49,902 nt of DNA from Bacteroidales bacterium (GTDB taxonomy: Bacteria; Bacteroidota; Bacteroidia; Bacteroidales; UBA3824). This document shows positions 40,983-49,902 of this stretch, piece by piece. Below the pieces are notes generated by a model. It searched no databases. It had not been told where the DNA came from and saw only the letters and a list, made by a program, of their open reading frames with translations. Location of the stretch: assembly GCA_017535325.1 (NCBI GenBank), contig JAFXUC010000042.1, positions 1-49,902 of the forward strand, read 5' to 3'. Within the stretch, counting starts at the first letter, position 1, and each line of letters begins with the position of its first letter. The position numbers and the translations under genes were made by a program.

Positions 40983-42403
40983 TACAATCCTTTAATGGTT
41001 ATCAACAAGATGTATGCTAACGCGAGTGCAATTACGCCGACAACAATGCCGACCGTTGCCATGTCTTTTTGTTTGATAAAGCCTTTTGCGTAAGCAAGTG
41101 CGTTAGGCGGTGTAGAAATCGGCAGTGCCATTGCAAACGACGCGCTGAGTGCCAAGCCGATAAGCAGCGTTGAAATTCCGCCGAAAGCCTCCAACTGGTC
41201 TTTTATACCCATACCGACAGCCAGAAGAATCGGAATCAAAAGCGCGGCGGTTGCCGAGTTTGACATAAACGTACTCATCAGACAGCACAAAATTCCGCTG
41301 CCGATAATAATCAGCATCGTCGGCCATGAATTAAACGGAATAGCCTCTACAAGATGTTTTGCCAAGCCTGTTTTGTCAAGACCTACGCCGAGGGCAAATC
41401 CGCCCGCAACAAGCCACAAAACGTCCCAGTCGATTTTTTTCAAATCCTCTTTCGTGAAAATACCCGTTACAGAGAACACTGCAAACGGAATCAAAGCCAC
41501 AACATTGGCGTTGATGCCGGTAAGTTTGTCGGTTACCCAAAGCAGAATCGTTGTTATAAAGGTGATTAAAACGATTTTTGAATTGGTGTCTTTTGCCGAA
41601 AAGCCTTCTTCGATATGGATTTCGATTGTTTTTTGAGAGAAAGGGAACATTTTTCTCAAAACAATCCAAGTGATAAACAGAATTACGAGCGCAAGCGGCA
41701 CCATGTAAAGCATCCATTCACCGAACGAAATGCCGAGGTTCAAGCCGTCGGGGTCGTTAAGATATTTTATTGCCAAAGCGTTTGGAGGTGTTCCGATGGG
41801 TGTTCCGATACCGCCGACGTTGGCCGCAACGGGGATTGAAAGCGCAAGAGCGATACGGCCTTTCCCCGAAGCCGGGAGTGTCGCCAAAACGGGCGAAAGA
41901 ATCGTCAGCATCATAGCCGCCGTCGCAGTGTTTGACATAAACATCGAGCAGACTGCCGTTACAACGATAAAGCCTAATAAAACCATTTCAGACTTGTTGC
42001 CGAAAGGTGTCAAAATAAGTTTTGCGATACCTGCGTCGAGTTTGTATTTGCTTGCTATAATTGCCAGGACAAATCCGCCCATAAAAAGCATTATCACAGG
42101 GTCGGCAAAAGTCGCCATGATGTCTTTGTAGGCAATGGCTTTGCCGAAATCCTCTCCGTCGTATTTTAAGAAATTAATCATACTTGACGAAGTGGTAAGA
42201 AGCATTAAAACGATAACTCCGACCGAAGTTGTCCAAATCGGAATCGGTTCGAGAATCCACATCAGAGCCGCAAACACGAATATTGCGACAATACGCTGTT
42301 CAACTACTGTAATATCAAACGGGAACGCCCCCGCCGGCAACAGCGCAATCACCGCCGGAATCAGCAGCGAAATCGCCAATTTAATAATTTTAGAATTGTT
42401 CAT
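40982..42403 (-). CDS. DASS/SLC13-family Na+/dicarboxylate symporter
   Basis: The protein is 473 aa with about 11-12 membrane segments. Both DASS sodium/substrate motifs are present: FMSNTATAAMM (about residue 155) and FMSNSATAALL (about 378), along with TPPNALA in both halves. The family imports C4-dicarboxylates or citrate with Na+. Exact substrate is uncertain. It precedes rnhB with a one-base stop/start overlap. Its leader contains a 20-nt motif (42432-42451) shared with the SiaC-like gene. Confidence 0.9.
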   Translation of the reverse strand: MNNSKIIKLAISLLIPAVIALLPAGAFPFDITVVEQRIVAIFVFAALMWILEPIPIWTTSVGVIVLMLLTTSSSMINFLKYDGEDFGKAIAYKDIMATFADPVIMLFMGGFVLAIIASKYKLDAGIAKLILTPFGNKSEMVLLGFIVVTAVCSMFMSNTATAAMMLTILSPVLATLPASGKGRIALALSIPVAANVGGIGTPIGTPPNALAIKYLNDPDGLNLGISFGEWMLYMVPLALVILFITWIVLRKMFPFSQKTIEIHIEEGFSAKDTNSKIVLITFITTILLWVTDKLTGINANVVALIPFAVFSVTGIFTKEDLKKIDWDVLWLVAGGFALGVGLDKTGLAKHLVEAIPFNSWPTMLIIIGSGILCCLMSTFMSNSATAALLIPILLAVGMGIKDQLEAFGGISTLLIGLALSASFAMALPISTPPNALAYAKGFIKQKDMATVGIVVGVIALALAYILLITIKGL

Positions 42404-42431
42404 AAATTTTTAAAGTGCTGAATTAAAGTTC

Positions 42432-42451
42432 GTTACGTGTTTTCCTTAATT
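42432..42451 (-). promoter_or_regulatory. 20-nt leader motif shared with the SiaC-like gene (copy 1)
   Basis: Minus strand AATTAAGGAAAACACGTAAC in the transporter leader differs at one base from 47899-47880 in the SiaC-like leader. It lies between the -7 box (42487-42480) and the start codon (42403). Confidence 0.45.
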
Positions 42452-42479
42452 TCGTGTTAAGAAATTGTAAAAAAGTGTC

Positions 42480-42510
42480 CAAAATTAGGTAATAAAAATG
42501 CAATAACAAA
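42480..42510 (-). promoter_or_regulatory. promoter of the DASS-rnhB operon
   Basis: Minus strand TTTG (42510-42507), 19-bp spacer, TAATTTTG (42487-42480). Confidence 0.6.
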
Positions 42511-42592
42511 ACGTTTTCTTTAAAAAGTTGAAAAAAAATTCAGCCGCTGCAAAATTAACGCAAAAATTATAAAATAATCCGAAATAAAATCC

Positions 42593-42600
42593 TAACTTTG
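42593..42600 (+). promoter_or_regulatory. -7 box of leuS
   Basis: TAACTTTG followed by CGG, 28 bases before the leuS ATG. Confidence 0.6.
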
Positions 42601-42628
42601 CGGCATAAAAATTTGACGATTTAAAAAA

Positions 42629-45397
42629 ATGGAATACAATCATAGGGAAATTGAGACCTTCTGGCAAAAGTACTGGGAGGAAAATTCGACTTACAAAGTA
42701 AGCAACAATTCCGACAAACCAAAATTTTATGTTTTGGATATGTTCCCGTACCCTTCGGGAGCGGGTCTGCACGTCGGACACCCGTTAGGCTATATCGCTT
42801 CGGATATTTACAGCCGTTACAAAAGACTGAAAGGCTTTAACGTGCTTCACCCGATGGGCTACGACGCTTTCGGCCTTCCCGCCGAACAATACGCTATTCA
42901 GACAGGTCAGCACCCCGCTGTAACTACTGAAAATAATATCAACCGTTACCGCAGCCAACTCAAAAAAATCGGTTTTTCTTACGATTGGTCAAGAGAACTC
43001 CGCACTTGCGACCCTAAATATTACAAGTGGACTCAATGGGCTTTCGTCCAGATGTACAACCATTTTTACAACAACGATACACAAAAAGCCGAACCCATAG
43101 AAAACCTTATTCACGAGTTTGAGCAAAACGGAAACCTCAAAATCAACGCCGCTCATTCGGAAGTGCCAACATTTCCCGCTGAGGTTTGGCACGGCATGGA
43201 TCAGGAAGAAAAAGACTCCGTAATCGACTCTTACCGTTTGGCTTACAGAGCAAAAACGATGGTCAATTGGTGTCCGAAACTCGGAACCGTTTTGGCTAAC
43301 GACGAGGTAAAAGACGGAGTTTCGGAGCGCGGCGGTTATCCCGTGATTCAAAAACCGATGGTTCAATGGCTTTTGAGAGTTTCGGCGTATGCAGAAAGAC
43401 TGTTGAAAGGCTTGGAAAAGATAGACTGGTCTGACTCACTCAAAGAAATGCAAAGAAACTGGATTGGAAAATCTGAGGGTTGCGAAATGTTTTTCGAGAT
43501 TAAAGATTCTGACGAAAAACTCAAAATATACACCACTCGTCCGGACACGGTTTACGGCGTAACTTTTATGGTATTAGCACCTGAAAGCCAATACGTTAAC
43601 GAGATAACAACGCCCGAATACAAAGAGGCTGTTAAAGAATACATTCAAGGCGCAAGCAAACGCACCGAACTCGAAAGAATGTCAGACACAAGAACCGTTA
43701 CAGGACAGTTTACAGGTGCGTATGCAATCAATCCTTTTACCGGCGCAGAAATTCCTGTTTGGATAAGCGACTATGTTTTAGCAGGTTACGGAACAGGCGC
43801 AATTATGGCAGTTCCCGCTCACGACAGCCGCGACTACGCTTTTGCCAAGAAATTTTCTCTGCCGATAATTCCGCTTATAGAAGGCGCAGACGTCAGCGAA
43901 GAAAGTTACGATGCAAAAGAAGGCAAAATGATGAACTCCGGCATTTTCAACGGTTTGGAAGTCAAAGAGGCAAAAGAGGCTGCAATCAGGGAAGTTGAAA
44001 AACGTGGTTTCGGCAACAGAAAAGTTAACTACAAACTCCGCGACGCAATTTTCTCACGCCAGAGATACTGGGGCGAACCGTTCCCTGTTTACTACAAAAA
44101 CGGTCGCGCAACAATGCTGCCGACCGACAAATTACCGTTGGAATTGCCCGAAATCGACTCTTATCAGCCGACCGAAACAGGTGAGCCGCCGCTAAGCCGC
44201 GCTAAAAATTGGCAAACCGCTGACGGTTATCCGTACGAAACTTCCACGATGCCCGGTTTTGCAGGTTCGTCAGCATACTATTTAAGATATATGGACCCCG
44301 AAAACGACAACGCACTCGTCGGCAAAGAGGCTAACGAATATTGGCAAGATGTTGACCTCTATATCGGCGGAACAGAACACGCTGTCGGACACCTTATATA
44401 TTCAAGATTTTGGGACAAATTCTTATACGATTTAGGCTACGTTTGCAAGGAAGAACCTTTCAAAAAACTTGTTAATCAAGGTATGATTCAAGGTCGTAGC
44501 AATTTTGTTTACAGAATCAAGAATACCAACACATTTGTATCACTCGGCTTGAAAGACAAGTACGATACAACAGAAATTCACGTTGATGTCAACATTGTTA
44601 AAAATGATATTCTTGACATTGAAGCCTTCAAAAATTGGCGTCCCGAATACAAAACCGCAGAATTTATTCTCGAAGACGGAAACTATGTTTGCGGCTACGC
44701 TGTTGAAAAAATGAGTAAGTCGATGTTCAACGTAGTTAACCCCGATGCAATAGTTGAAAGTTACGGAGCAGACACGTTAAGACTTTACGAAATGTTTTTA
44801 GGTCCGATTCAGCAGTCAAAACCTTGGGACACTGGCGGCATAGAAGGCGTTTACAAATTCTTGAAAAAATATTGGAGACTTTTCTACACTGATAAAACTG
44901 ATACGTTTACCGTTAGCGAAGACGAGCCGACAGAGGCTGAATTAAAAGTCTTGAACAAGACTATCAAAAAAGTTGAGTCTGATATTCTCGCACTTTCGTA
45001 CAACACTTCGGTAAGTGCTTTCATGGTTTGTGTCAACGAGTTGCAATCGTTAAAATGCAACAAGAGAAAAATCTTGGAACCGTTAACAATTATTCTCGCA
45101 CCGTTTGCACCGCACATTACGGAAGAAATTTGGAAACAACTCGGTCATAACACTTCGATTAACGATGCTAAATTTCCGGAGGTTGACGAAAAATACACCG
45201 TTGATTCCACAAAATGTTATCCGGTTGCAATCAACGGAAAAACCAAGTTCACTTTGGATTTGCAGGCAGATTGGGACAAAAATAAAATTGAGCAAGAAGT
45301 TCTTCAAAATGAAAAACTTAAAAAACTTATTGAAGGTAAAACTTTAATAAAATCAATTGTTGTTCCGGGCAAAATGATAAACTTTGTAATTAAATAA
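42629..45397 (+). CDS. leuS: leucyl-tRNA synthetase
   Basis: The protein is 922 aa. Class I motifs: HVGHPLGY (HIGH, about residue 49) and KMSKS (694-698). The [17 protein letters not shown] region and the editing (CP1) domain are present: [11 protein letters not shown] and [16 protein letters not shown], then [18 protein letters not shown]-terminal anticodon-binding helices follow. A Bacteroidota-style length. It charges tRNA-Leu and edits misactivated amino acids. prs follows by 18 bp, so both may share a transcript. Confidence 0.96.
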   Translation: MEYNHREIETFWQKYWEENSTYKVSNNSDKPKFYVLDMFPYPSGAGLHVGHPLGYIASDIYSRYKRLKGFNVLHPMGYDAFGLPAEQYAIQTGQHPAVTTENNINRYRSQLKKIGFSYDWSRELRTCDPKYYKWTQWAFVQMYNHFYNNDTQKAEPIENLIHEFEQNGNLKINAAHSEVPTFPAEVWHGMDQEEKDSVIDSYRLAYRAKTMVNWCPKLGTVLANDEVKDGVSERGGYPVIQKPMVQWLLRVSAYAERLLKGLEKIDWSDSLKEMQRNWIGKSEGCEMFFEIKDSDEKLKIYTTRPDTVYGVTFMVLAPESQYVNEITTPEYKEAVKEYIQGASKRTELERMSDTRTVTGQFTGAYAINPFTGAEIPVWISDYVLAGYGTGAIMAVPAHDSRDYAFAKKFSLPIIPLIEGADVSEESYDAKEGKMMNSGIFNGLEVKEAKEAAIREVEKRGFGNRKVNYKLRDAIFSRQRYWGEPFPVYYKNGRATMLPTDKLPLELPEIDSYQPTETGEPPLSRAKNWQTADGYPYETSTMPGFAGSSAYYLRYMDPENDNALVGKEANEYWQDVDLYIGGTEHAVGHLIYSRFWDKFLYDLGYVCKEEPFKKLVNQGMIQGRSNFVYRIKNTNTFVSLGLKDKYDTTEIHVDVNIVKNDILDIEAFKNWRPEYKTAEFILEDGNYVCGYAVEKMSKSMFNVVNPDAIVESYGADTLRLYEMFLGPIQQSKPWDTGGIEGVYKFLKKYWRLFYTDKTDTFTVSEDEPTEAELKVLNKTIKKVESDILALSYNTSVSAFMVCVNELQSLKCNKRKILEPLTIILAPFAPHITEEIWKQLGHNTSINDAKFPEVDEKYTVDSTKCYPVAINGKTKFTLDLQADWDKNKIEQEVLQNEKLKKLIEGKTLIKSIVVPGKMINFVIK

Positions 45398-45415
45398 AAC
45401 CTAATTGATAAAAAA

Positions 45416-46363
45416 ATGTCAGCAAGTACTAACATTAAAATTTTTTCAGGCACTACATCGCTTTATTTATCGAAGCAGATTGCCGGAAAATACGGGATTG
45501 AGTTAGGAAAAGTAACGATGAATCATTACAGCGACGGCGAGTTTCAGCCGTGCCTGGAAGAATCGGTAAGGGGTGCGTATGTGTTTATCATACAGTCTAC
45601 TTTTACACCCGCCGACAATCTTTTGGAGTTGCTGTTGATGATTGACGCGGCACGCAGGGCTTCTGCATACAAAATTGCCGCCGTGATTCCTTATTTCGGT
45701 TTTGCACGTCAAGACCGCAAAGACAAACCAAGAGTTGCAATCGGTGCCAAATTGATTGCGAATTTGATTCAAAACGCAGGTGCGGACAGAATCATAACGA
45801 TGGATTTGCATGCAGATCAAATTCAGGGATTTTTTGACATTCCCGTTGACCACTTGTATTCTTCGTCGATTTTTGTACCGTACATTCTTGAAAGTCTGAA
45901 ACTTGACAATATCGTTATCGCTTCGCCGGACATCGGAGGAAGCAAACGCGCCAATACTTACAGTCATTTTCTTCAAGTTCCGATGGTTATCTGTCATAAA
46001 TACAGAGAAAAAGCCAACGTTGTATCTGAAATGACAGTTATCGGCGACGTTAAAGGCAAAAACGTTATCATAGTTGACGACATAATTGATACGGCAGGCA
46101 CTTTGACAAAAGCCGCAGATTTGATGATGAGTCAGGGTGCGCTCTCTGTAAGGGCTTTTATCACGCATCCGGTTTTGTCGGGACCTGCATACGACAGGAT
46201 AGTAAATTCGCAGTTGACCGAACTTTACGTTACGGACACCATTCCGCTGAAAAAAACTCACGAGAAAATCAAAGTTTTGACGGTAGCGGATTTGTTTGCA
46301 GACGTTCTTCAAAGAGTCGCAACAAATCAGTCAATTTCGGTGTCATCGTATTTCAACAAATAA
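45416..46363 (+). CDS. prs: ribose-phosphate pyrophosphokinase
   Basis: The protein is 315 aa, the usual size. The flexible-loop and ATP-binding residues are in PYFGFARQDRKDKPR, the metal/ribose-5-phosphate site in DLHADQIQGFFD, and the PRPP-binding loop in IIVDDIIDTAGTL. It makes PRPP from ribose-5-phosphate and ATP for nucleotide, histidine and tryptophan synthesis. It is followed by an intrinsic terminator. Confidence 0.97.
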   Translation: MSASTNIKIFSGTTSLYLSKQIAGKYGIELGKVTMNHYSDGEFQPCLEESVRGAYVFIIQSTFTPADNLLELLLMIDAARRASAYKIAAVIPYFGFARQDRKDKPRVAIGAKLIANLIQNAGADRIITMDLHADQIQGFFDIPVDHLYSSSIFVPYILESLKLDNIVIASPDIGGSKRANTYSHFLQVPMVICHKYREKANVVSEMTVIGDVKGKNVIIVDDIIDTAGTLTKAADLMMSQGALSVRAFITHPVLSGPAYDRIVNSQLTELYVTDTIPLKKTHEKIKVLTVADLFADVLQRVATNQSISVSSYFNK

Positions 46364-46369
46364 AAATAA

Positions 46370-46398
46370 GGGGCGTTTTCAGACGCCCCCTTTTTTTT
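46370..46398 (+). terminator. intrinsic terminator of prs
   Basis: GGGGCGT (46370-46376) pairs with ACGCCCC (46383-46389), loop TTTCAG, followed by eight T. It lies between the convergent prs and DUF4922 genes. Confidence 0.9.
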
Positions 46399-47307
46399 CT
46401 AAAAAGAAAGTTCTTTAAGATATTTTTCCTCCAATGTAACCTGATTAAAAATCGATGTTATATTGTCCTTTGTCAGTTTATAAAAATCGCTTTCAACGGC
46501 GCAGGGAATAATTCCAGCCATGTCCGCAAAACCGGGACTTATGGTAAAATGCCCCTCTCCCGTCGCAAAATATTCCCTCGGACGGTGTTTAGACCTCGGA
46601 AAAACAACTATCCTGTAAACACTGTTGTCAAAAGCAATTCCGACATTTGCCTCCGGCGTTTCGGTCTTGTGAACGCTCTGCAATTTTTCCAAAACACCAG
46701 CCAAACATTCCACCGCCTTTGAAGCCTCGGAATGATTTATCATGTAAAAATATCTCGTACCGTCAAAAACAAGACAAGAGCCGTTTTGTTCAGAAATTTT
46801 ACCGCCGCTCAAAAAGAAGTCCCACTGTCTGAAAACCGGCAACTCTACGGTCTCGCATGCCTGAAAATGTCTGTGAAACGGTGCGGAAGCCCCGCTGTGC
46901 CGTGAATTGTAAAAAACGGTAAAGCCCGGCAAATTTCCGGACATCTCAACCATTATTTTTTCTTCGCCCCTTATTTCCTGTACGACATGACGTTTGTCAA
47001 CAATTGTCAGGTGCTTTTTGAAAATAGGAAAAGGATTGATTAAAATATTGTAGTTTTCGTTGTATTCCACGGCAATCTGATTGGGGAATCTGTGTTTTTC
47101 ACACAAAAAACACTCATCTTCGGTAACTTTTTTTGCCGTGTCGGCGGTTGCAGAGCCTATACGCCCCGGATTAAACTGCAAAACGTAATCAAAACCGCCG
47201 AAATCAATTACGCGCTTTTTTACTGTTTCGAGGTCTTGAAACACTTTTTTGAAATGCGCGCTTTTTTCAAACTGCTTTACAAACAAGCCGTCAATATCTA
47301 TTTTCAT
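46399..47307 (-). CDS. DUF4922 (GalT/HIT-like) protein
   Basis: The protein is 302 aa. A CFLC cysteine pair (about residues 86-89) and an APFHRHFQ block (about 160) resemble the zinc site and His-x-His of HIT/GalT nucleotidyltransferases or phosphorylases, as expected for DUF4922. The YNILINPFPIFKKHLTIV stretch also fits GalT-like folds. A nucleotide-sugar phosphorylase-type activity is plausible but unproven. It is transcribed alone, downstream of tRNA-Arg and its terminator. Confidence 0.78.
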   Translation of the reverse strand: MKIDIDGLFVKQFEKSAHFKKVFQDLETVKKRVIDFGGFDYVLQFNPGRIGSATADTAKKVTEDECFLCEKHRFPNQIAVEYNENYNILINPFPIFKKHLTIVDKRHVVQEIRGEEKIMVEMSGNLPGFTVFYNSRHSGASAPFHRHFQACETVELPVFRQWDFFLSGGKISEQNGSCLVFDGTRYFYMINHSEASKAVECLAGVLEKLQSVHKTETPEANVGIAFDNSVYRIVVFPRSKHRPREYFATGEGHFTISPGFADMAGIIPCAVESDFYKLTKDNITSIFNQVTLEEKYLKELSF

Positions 47308-47340
47308 ATCGCTTTTTTTGATTCTGATTATTTTTAAAAC

Positions 47341-47372
47341 AAAAAAAGACTGCTAAAAAACAGTCTTTTTTT
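47341..47372 (-). terminator. intrinsic terminator of tRNA-Arg
   Basis: AAAAAAAGACTG (47341-47352) and CAGTCTTTTTTT (47361-47372) form a 12-bp stem with an 8-base loop. It is symmetrical enough to act on either strand, and lies just after the 3' end of the minus-strand tRNA. Confidence 0.8.
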
Positions 47373-47386
47373 ATTAAGTGTTGTTG

Positions 47387-47460
47387 TGACCCCGGTGGGA
47401 CTCAAACCCGCGACCTTAGGAACCGGAATCCTACGTTCTATTCAACTAAACTACGGAGCC
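47387..47460 (-). tRNA. tRNA-Arg (anticodon CCG)
   Basis: The minus strand from 47460 reads GGCTCCG (acceptor), a D arm (GTTTAGTTGAATAGAAC), an anticodon stem TAGGA/TCCTA around loop TTCCGGT (anticodon CCG), a T arm with GGGTTTGAGTCCC, and a closing CGGGGTC plus discriminator A. The acceptor pairs over 7 bp with two G-U wobbles. CCA is not encoded. The TTTGAGT T-loop has G in place of the usual C (TTCGA), a minor oddity. Confidence 0.92.
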
Positions 47461-47472
47461 AAAATTCGGGTA

Positions 47473-47504
47473 CAAAGGTAAACTATTTTTCGCAAAGTTC
47501 AAAA
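47473..47504 (-). promoter_or_regulatory. promoter of tRNA-Arg
   Basis: Minus strand TTTTG (47504-47500), 19-bp spacer, TACCTTTG (47480-47473). It overlaps the 3' end of the SiaC-like gene. Confidence 0.65.
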
Positions 47505-47866
47505 TTTATTTGCAAATTAGATTTGTATCCGTTGCCTTCGTCCTCCATATCTTCGTCAAAACCCTCATAATACCATTTTACGAGCATATCCTTACCCAAA
47601 AACATTATCTTTTCGAGTTTTACCAACATCTCGTAAACCAATTTGTTGGAGGCGGAACTCAATATCGAAAAATCCAATTCGATAATAAGTTTTCCGGGAC
47701 TGTTAGGGTCTATTTTGCAGACCTCCGCTATAATCGGGTTGTAAAAATCAGGCGCGTTTTCGGGAAACGACGGTCCTGAAAATTTCAATATATTTTCAGC
47801 CGCATCAAACAATACCTCCGGGGTATCGTCGGACTCTTTTATCTCTATTTTACCGTCTGTAATCAT
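47483..47866 (-). CDS. SiaC-family regulatory phosphoprotein (DUF1987)
   Basis: The protein is 127 aa, the normal size of the family. Recognised parts are IEIKESDDTPEVLFDAAENI, LKFSGPSFPENAPDFYNPII and the LIIELDFSILSSASNKLVY strand-helix. In Pseudomonas aeruginosa SiaC is phosphorylated by kinase SiaB, dephosphorylated by the PP2C phosphatase SiaA, and in one state binds diguanylate cyclase SiaD. The phospho-site there lies in the strand-helix turn, which here has a Ser cluster (Ser70, Ser71, Ser73). No SiaB-like kinase is in the window. It has its own promoter (47939-47908). Confidence 0.85.
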   Translation of the reverse strand: MITDGKIEIKESDDTPEVLFDAAENILKFSGPSFPENAPDFYNPIIAEVCKIDPNSPGKLIIELDFSILSSASNKLVYEMLVKLEKIMFLGKDMLVKWYYEGFDEDMEDEGNGYKSNLQINFELCEK

Positions 47867-47879
47867 GAATCGTGTAGAT

Positions 47880-47899
47880 GTTACTTGTTTTCCTTAATT
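47880..47899 (-). promoter_or_regulatory. 20-nt leader motif shared with the DASS gene (copy 2)
   Basis: Minus strand AATTAAGGAAAACAAGTAAC, one mismatch to 42451-42432. It starts close to the predicted transcription start and ends 13 bases before the ATG. AAGGAAAA could serve as ribosome site, but the rest is unexplained. Confidence 0.45.
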
Positions 47900-47907
47900 C
47901 TATCGGG

Positions 47908-47939
47908 CAAATATAGATTTTTCTTCTCACATATACAAA
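47908..47939 (-). promoter_or_regulatory. promoter of the SiaC-like gene
   Basis: Minus strand TTTG (47939-47936), 20-bp spacer, TATATTTG (47915-47908). Confidence 0.65.
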
Positions 47940-48007
47940 TTTTTTTAATAATTTTTTTACAGAAAAAAAACATTCCAAGTTTTCCTTACCCGCGCCATGT
48001 CTATTGT

Positions 48008-49486
48008 TTACGGTTTCATCGGCTCTCCGAGAGTGGAATTTTCCGCATCTTTTTCGTCCAATTTGAAAACCATAAACTGTTTGTTTTCAGCAGTGTACGG
48101 TTTCCAGTCGCCGCCGTTTGCGCCGTTAGGGTCTGAATATTTTGCAAAGTTTGTCCATGCAGAGAGCATCTTCTCTGACAAATCCCAGTCGCCTTTTGTC
48201 CACGGACGCCAGCAGTTTTTAAGACTTTTGAAAACAAACCACAAATCCGACGAGTGAAACGCGCCTTTAAGATTGTCTTCGGGGTGGCTGCCGTCATCAG
48301 GCAGCGGTCTTGCAAACTGATAAGCCCATGCTTTGTTGCCTATTTCCTGACGGTTGAGACAAAAATCCGCAACCTGTGAAACCATCATTGCCGGGTCGTG
48401 AAGCGTGCAGCCAATCATGTAAGGCACGTCAGCGATTTCGCCAGCAAGGCAGGCATCGTCAAAAGGCTTTGTTAACACGTAACCGTCGATAAACGGTGAA
48501 ATAGGACCTGAATTAAGACAACTTTTTTTGCCCGTAACTCTTGTGTAAAGCGAGCCCAAAGCGTAGATTTCTTCCGTTGATGCCGAGCGTAAATCTTTCA
48601 AAGTTTTTAAGTTAGCCCAGTCAGTAACTTCTTTTATCTGTTGTTCGGCTTCTTTGAGCGTCAAAGGTGCCTGACGGAAAAACGCCGGAACGTCAGTGTT
48701 TTCAGGTCTTAAAAGTCCGCTCGCGCTCATTACAACAGCCTTGTTGAAAAGTCCTTTTGTCAGCGGCGAAGAGGTTAAAAACTTTGTGCTGCGGCCGCCT
48801 GCGCTCTGACCGAAAATCATAACGTTGTCGGGGTCGCCGCCGAATTGTGCAATATTTTTCTTAACCCATTTCATAACCTCGATTTGGTCGAGCGTGCCGA
48901 AATTGCCGGTTGCGTGAGCCGGGTCTTCGGCTGAAATTTCGGGGTGCGCAAAAAATCCGAAAGGTCCTACACGGTAGTTGAAAGTTACCAAAACGACATC
49001 TTTTGCCGCCCATTCCTGACCTTCAAATTCAGGCTCCGAGCCCCAGCCTTCGCGCAGTCCGCCGCCAAAAATCCAAATTGCAACGGGAAGTTTTTTTTCG
49101 GGCTGAGCCGATGCCTTGGTGTAGACGTTAAGATAAAGACAGTCTTCGCTGTAAGCCTTTTCGTCGCCGTAGCCCCATTCAGTGGTGTAGCCGCCGTTGT
49201 AATGTGCGCCTTGAAAAGCGGGGTGTCCGAAACTGTTGCAAAGTTTTACGCCCTGCCACGGAACAACGGGTTGCGGGGCTTTCCAACGGTTTTCGCCGGT
49301 AGGAGGTGCGGCATAAGGTATGCCTTTGTAGACGATTACGCCTTCTTTTTCAGTGTTAACGCCCTGAACCTTGCCGCCTTCAATTGTGAGAACGGGGTTT
49401 TCGGCGCATTGGTTTTGTGTTTGAGTCTGACTTGCGCATGACATCAACAGCATAATGCCGAGCGCAAACAAAATACTTTTTTTCAT
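48008..49486 (-). CDS. type-B carboxylesterase lipoprotein
   Basis: The protein is 492 aa. A lipoprotein signal ends MLLMSC (Cys17). The carboxylesterase fold has YKGIPYAAPPTGENRWKAPQ, SEDCLYLNVYT, oxyanion loop IFGGGLREG, nucleophile Ser in FGQSAGGRS, and the His region GAFHSSDLWFVF. In the place of the usual catalytic Glu (G.nkdEg) it has GCTLHDP, so the acid may be Asp. The oxyanion loop has Phe-Gly-Gly-Gly rather than His-Gly-Gly-Gly. It hydrolyses esters outside the cytoplasm. Natural substrate is unknown. A -7 box TACCTTTG lies at 49523-49516. Confidence 0.87.
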   Translation of the reverse strand: MKKSILFALGIMLLMSCASQTQTQNQCAENPVLTIEGGKVQGVNTEKEGVIVYKGIPYAAPPTGENRWKAPQPVVPWQGVKLCNSFGHPAFQGAHYNGGYTTEWGYGDEKAYSEDCLYLNVYTKASAQPEKKLPVAIWIFGGGLREGWGSEPEFEGQEWAAKDVVLVTFNYRVGPFGFFAHPEISAEDPAHATGNFGTLDQIEVMKWVKKNIAQFGGDPDNVMIFGQSAGGRSTKFLTSSPLTKGLFNKAVVMSASGLLRPENTDVPAFFRQAPLTLKEAEQQIKEVTDWANLKTLKDLRSASTEEIYALGSLYTRVTGKKSCLNSGPISPFIDGYVLTKPFDDACLAGEIADVPYMIGCTLHDPAMMVSQVADFCLNRQEIGNKAWAYQFARPLPDDGSHPEDNLKGAFHSSDLWFVFKSLKNCWRPWTKGDWDLSEKMLSAWTNFAKYSDPNGANGGDWKPYTAENKQFMVFKLDEKDAENSTLGEPMKP

Positions 49487-49515
49487 ACTATAAAATGTTT
49501 AGATTTTTTCGGTTA

Positions 49516-49523
49516 CAAAGGTA
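49516..49523 (-). promoter_or_regulatory. -7 box of the carboxylesterase gene
   Basis: Minus strand TACCTTTG, 30 bases before the ATG at 49486. No clear -33 element. Confidence 0.5.
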
Positions 49524-49565
49524 AAAAGTTTTTTTCAAAAAACACTTTTTATCTCCGCTACTTTT

Positions 49566-49902
49566 TTATTCCGACTTCAACGTTCTGACAGGATTTTCGT
49601 TTGCCGCCTTGAAAGATGCCGCCGTAACCGTTAAAGCGGTAAGAACAAGCGCACGGATTAACGCTGCAACAAAAACCCATACATAAACAGGACAATGGTA
49701 TGTGAAGTTTGAAAGATATTTTACAACTACATAATACGCTATCGGACACGCAATTACAAAACTTATCAAAACCAACGCTGCAAACTTTTTGTTAAACAGC
49801 AGAAGTATCTCCTTCACCGTTGCGCCGTTGACTTTTCTGATTCCGATTTCTTTTCTGCGGCGTTCTGTCTCAAACAAAACCACGCCCAAAAGTCCCGTCA
49901 GC
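49566..49902 (-). CDS. ABC transporter permease (MacB/FtsX type), C-terminal part
   Basis: The frame enters from the right edge and ends at TAA 49568-49566. The visible 111 residues contain ETERRRKEIGIRKVNGATV, the hallmark cytoplasmic loop of MacB/FtsX permeases. Two membrane segments follow, then NPVRTLKSE, the usual C-terminus. Bacteroidota carry many such permeases, mostly of unknown cargo. The N-terminal TM, the MacB periplasmic domain and any ATPase partner are outside the window. Confidence 0.88.
   Translation of the reverse strand, partial: LTGLLGVVLFETERRRKEIGIRKVNGATVKEILLLFNKKFAALVLISFVIACPIAYYVVVKYLSNFTYHCPVYVWVFVAALIRALVLTALTVTAASFKAANENPVRTLKSE

Noticed and set aside
45503..46312. 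269-codon open frame opposite prs
   Set aside because: Antisense to a fully conserved PRPP synthetase, with no recognisable domain or start signal.

Overview
The window looks like a chromosomal segment of a Bacteroidota, probably Bacteroidales, genome. Many genes are preceded by the Bacteroidota -7 box TAnnTTTG, often with a TTG/TTTG -33 element 18-21 bp upstream. The gene families fit this assignment: DUF6057, DUF6850, DUF4922, DUF6922, fimbrillin-like lipoprotein, SiaC/DUF1987, TPR-SpoIIE and propeller-SpoIIE receptors. No species can be named from the sequence alone.

Layout. 1-2.7 kb: the 5' end of an Rpn/PDDEXK transposase-nuclease gene (minus, cut by the window edge) and a membrane-anchored subtilisin-like protease. 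2.7-10.4 kb (minus): a likely operon of a periplasmic-binding-protein/SpoIIE phosphatase receptor, a propeller/PAS/SpoIIE receptor and a U32-family protein. 10.55-10.7 kb: a candidate ~100-nt small RNA. 10.7-17.2 kb: a DUF6057 membrane protein (minus) facing a plus-strand operon of Nudix hydrolase, alpha/beta hydrolase, TPR-SpoIIE phosphatase and WYL regulator.

17.2-23.6 kb is accessory DNA. It holds a duplicated small HTH gene, a 4-TM protein with a zinc-ribbon membrane protein, and a long rod-like RNA element. It also holds an AT-rich Sel1-repeat gene plus PD-(D/E)XK nuclease gene, a RelB-like antitoxin with a broken toxin, partial gene duplications, paired-hairpin repeats, and an AbiEii/DUF6922 toxin-antitoxin pair.

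23.6-33 kb is mostly housekeeping: asnA, ruvB with an epimerase, a histidine kinase/response regulator/prohibitin operon, cyclophilin-pheS and tyrS. 33-38.7 kb carries surface and secreted proteins: CAP lipoprotein, flavinylated FMN-binding lipoprotein, a 5'-truncated DUF6850 gene, a fimbrillin-like lipoprotein with a 58-aa partner, a lipoprotein with a damaged start, and a secreted orphan. 38.7-49.9 kb: ade, rnhB, a DASS transporter, leuS, prs, a DUF4922 protein, tRNA-Arg(CCG), a SiaC-family protein, a type-B carboxylesterase and the 3' end of an ABC-transporter permease gene.

The theme that links distant parts is PP2C/SpoIIE signalling. Three transmembrane receptors with different sensor domains share the same output phosphatase, and a SiaC-family protein (a known substrate class of such phosphatases) lies in the same window. 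The least explained signals are non-coding: the rod-like RNA at 19.1 kb, the candidate small RNA at 10.6 kb, two families of palindromic repeats, and a 20-nt leader motif shared by the transporter and siaC-like genes.
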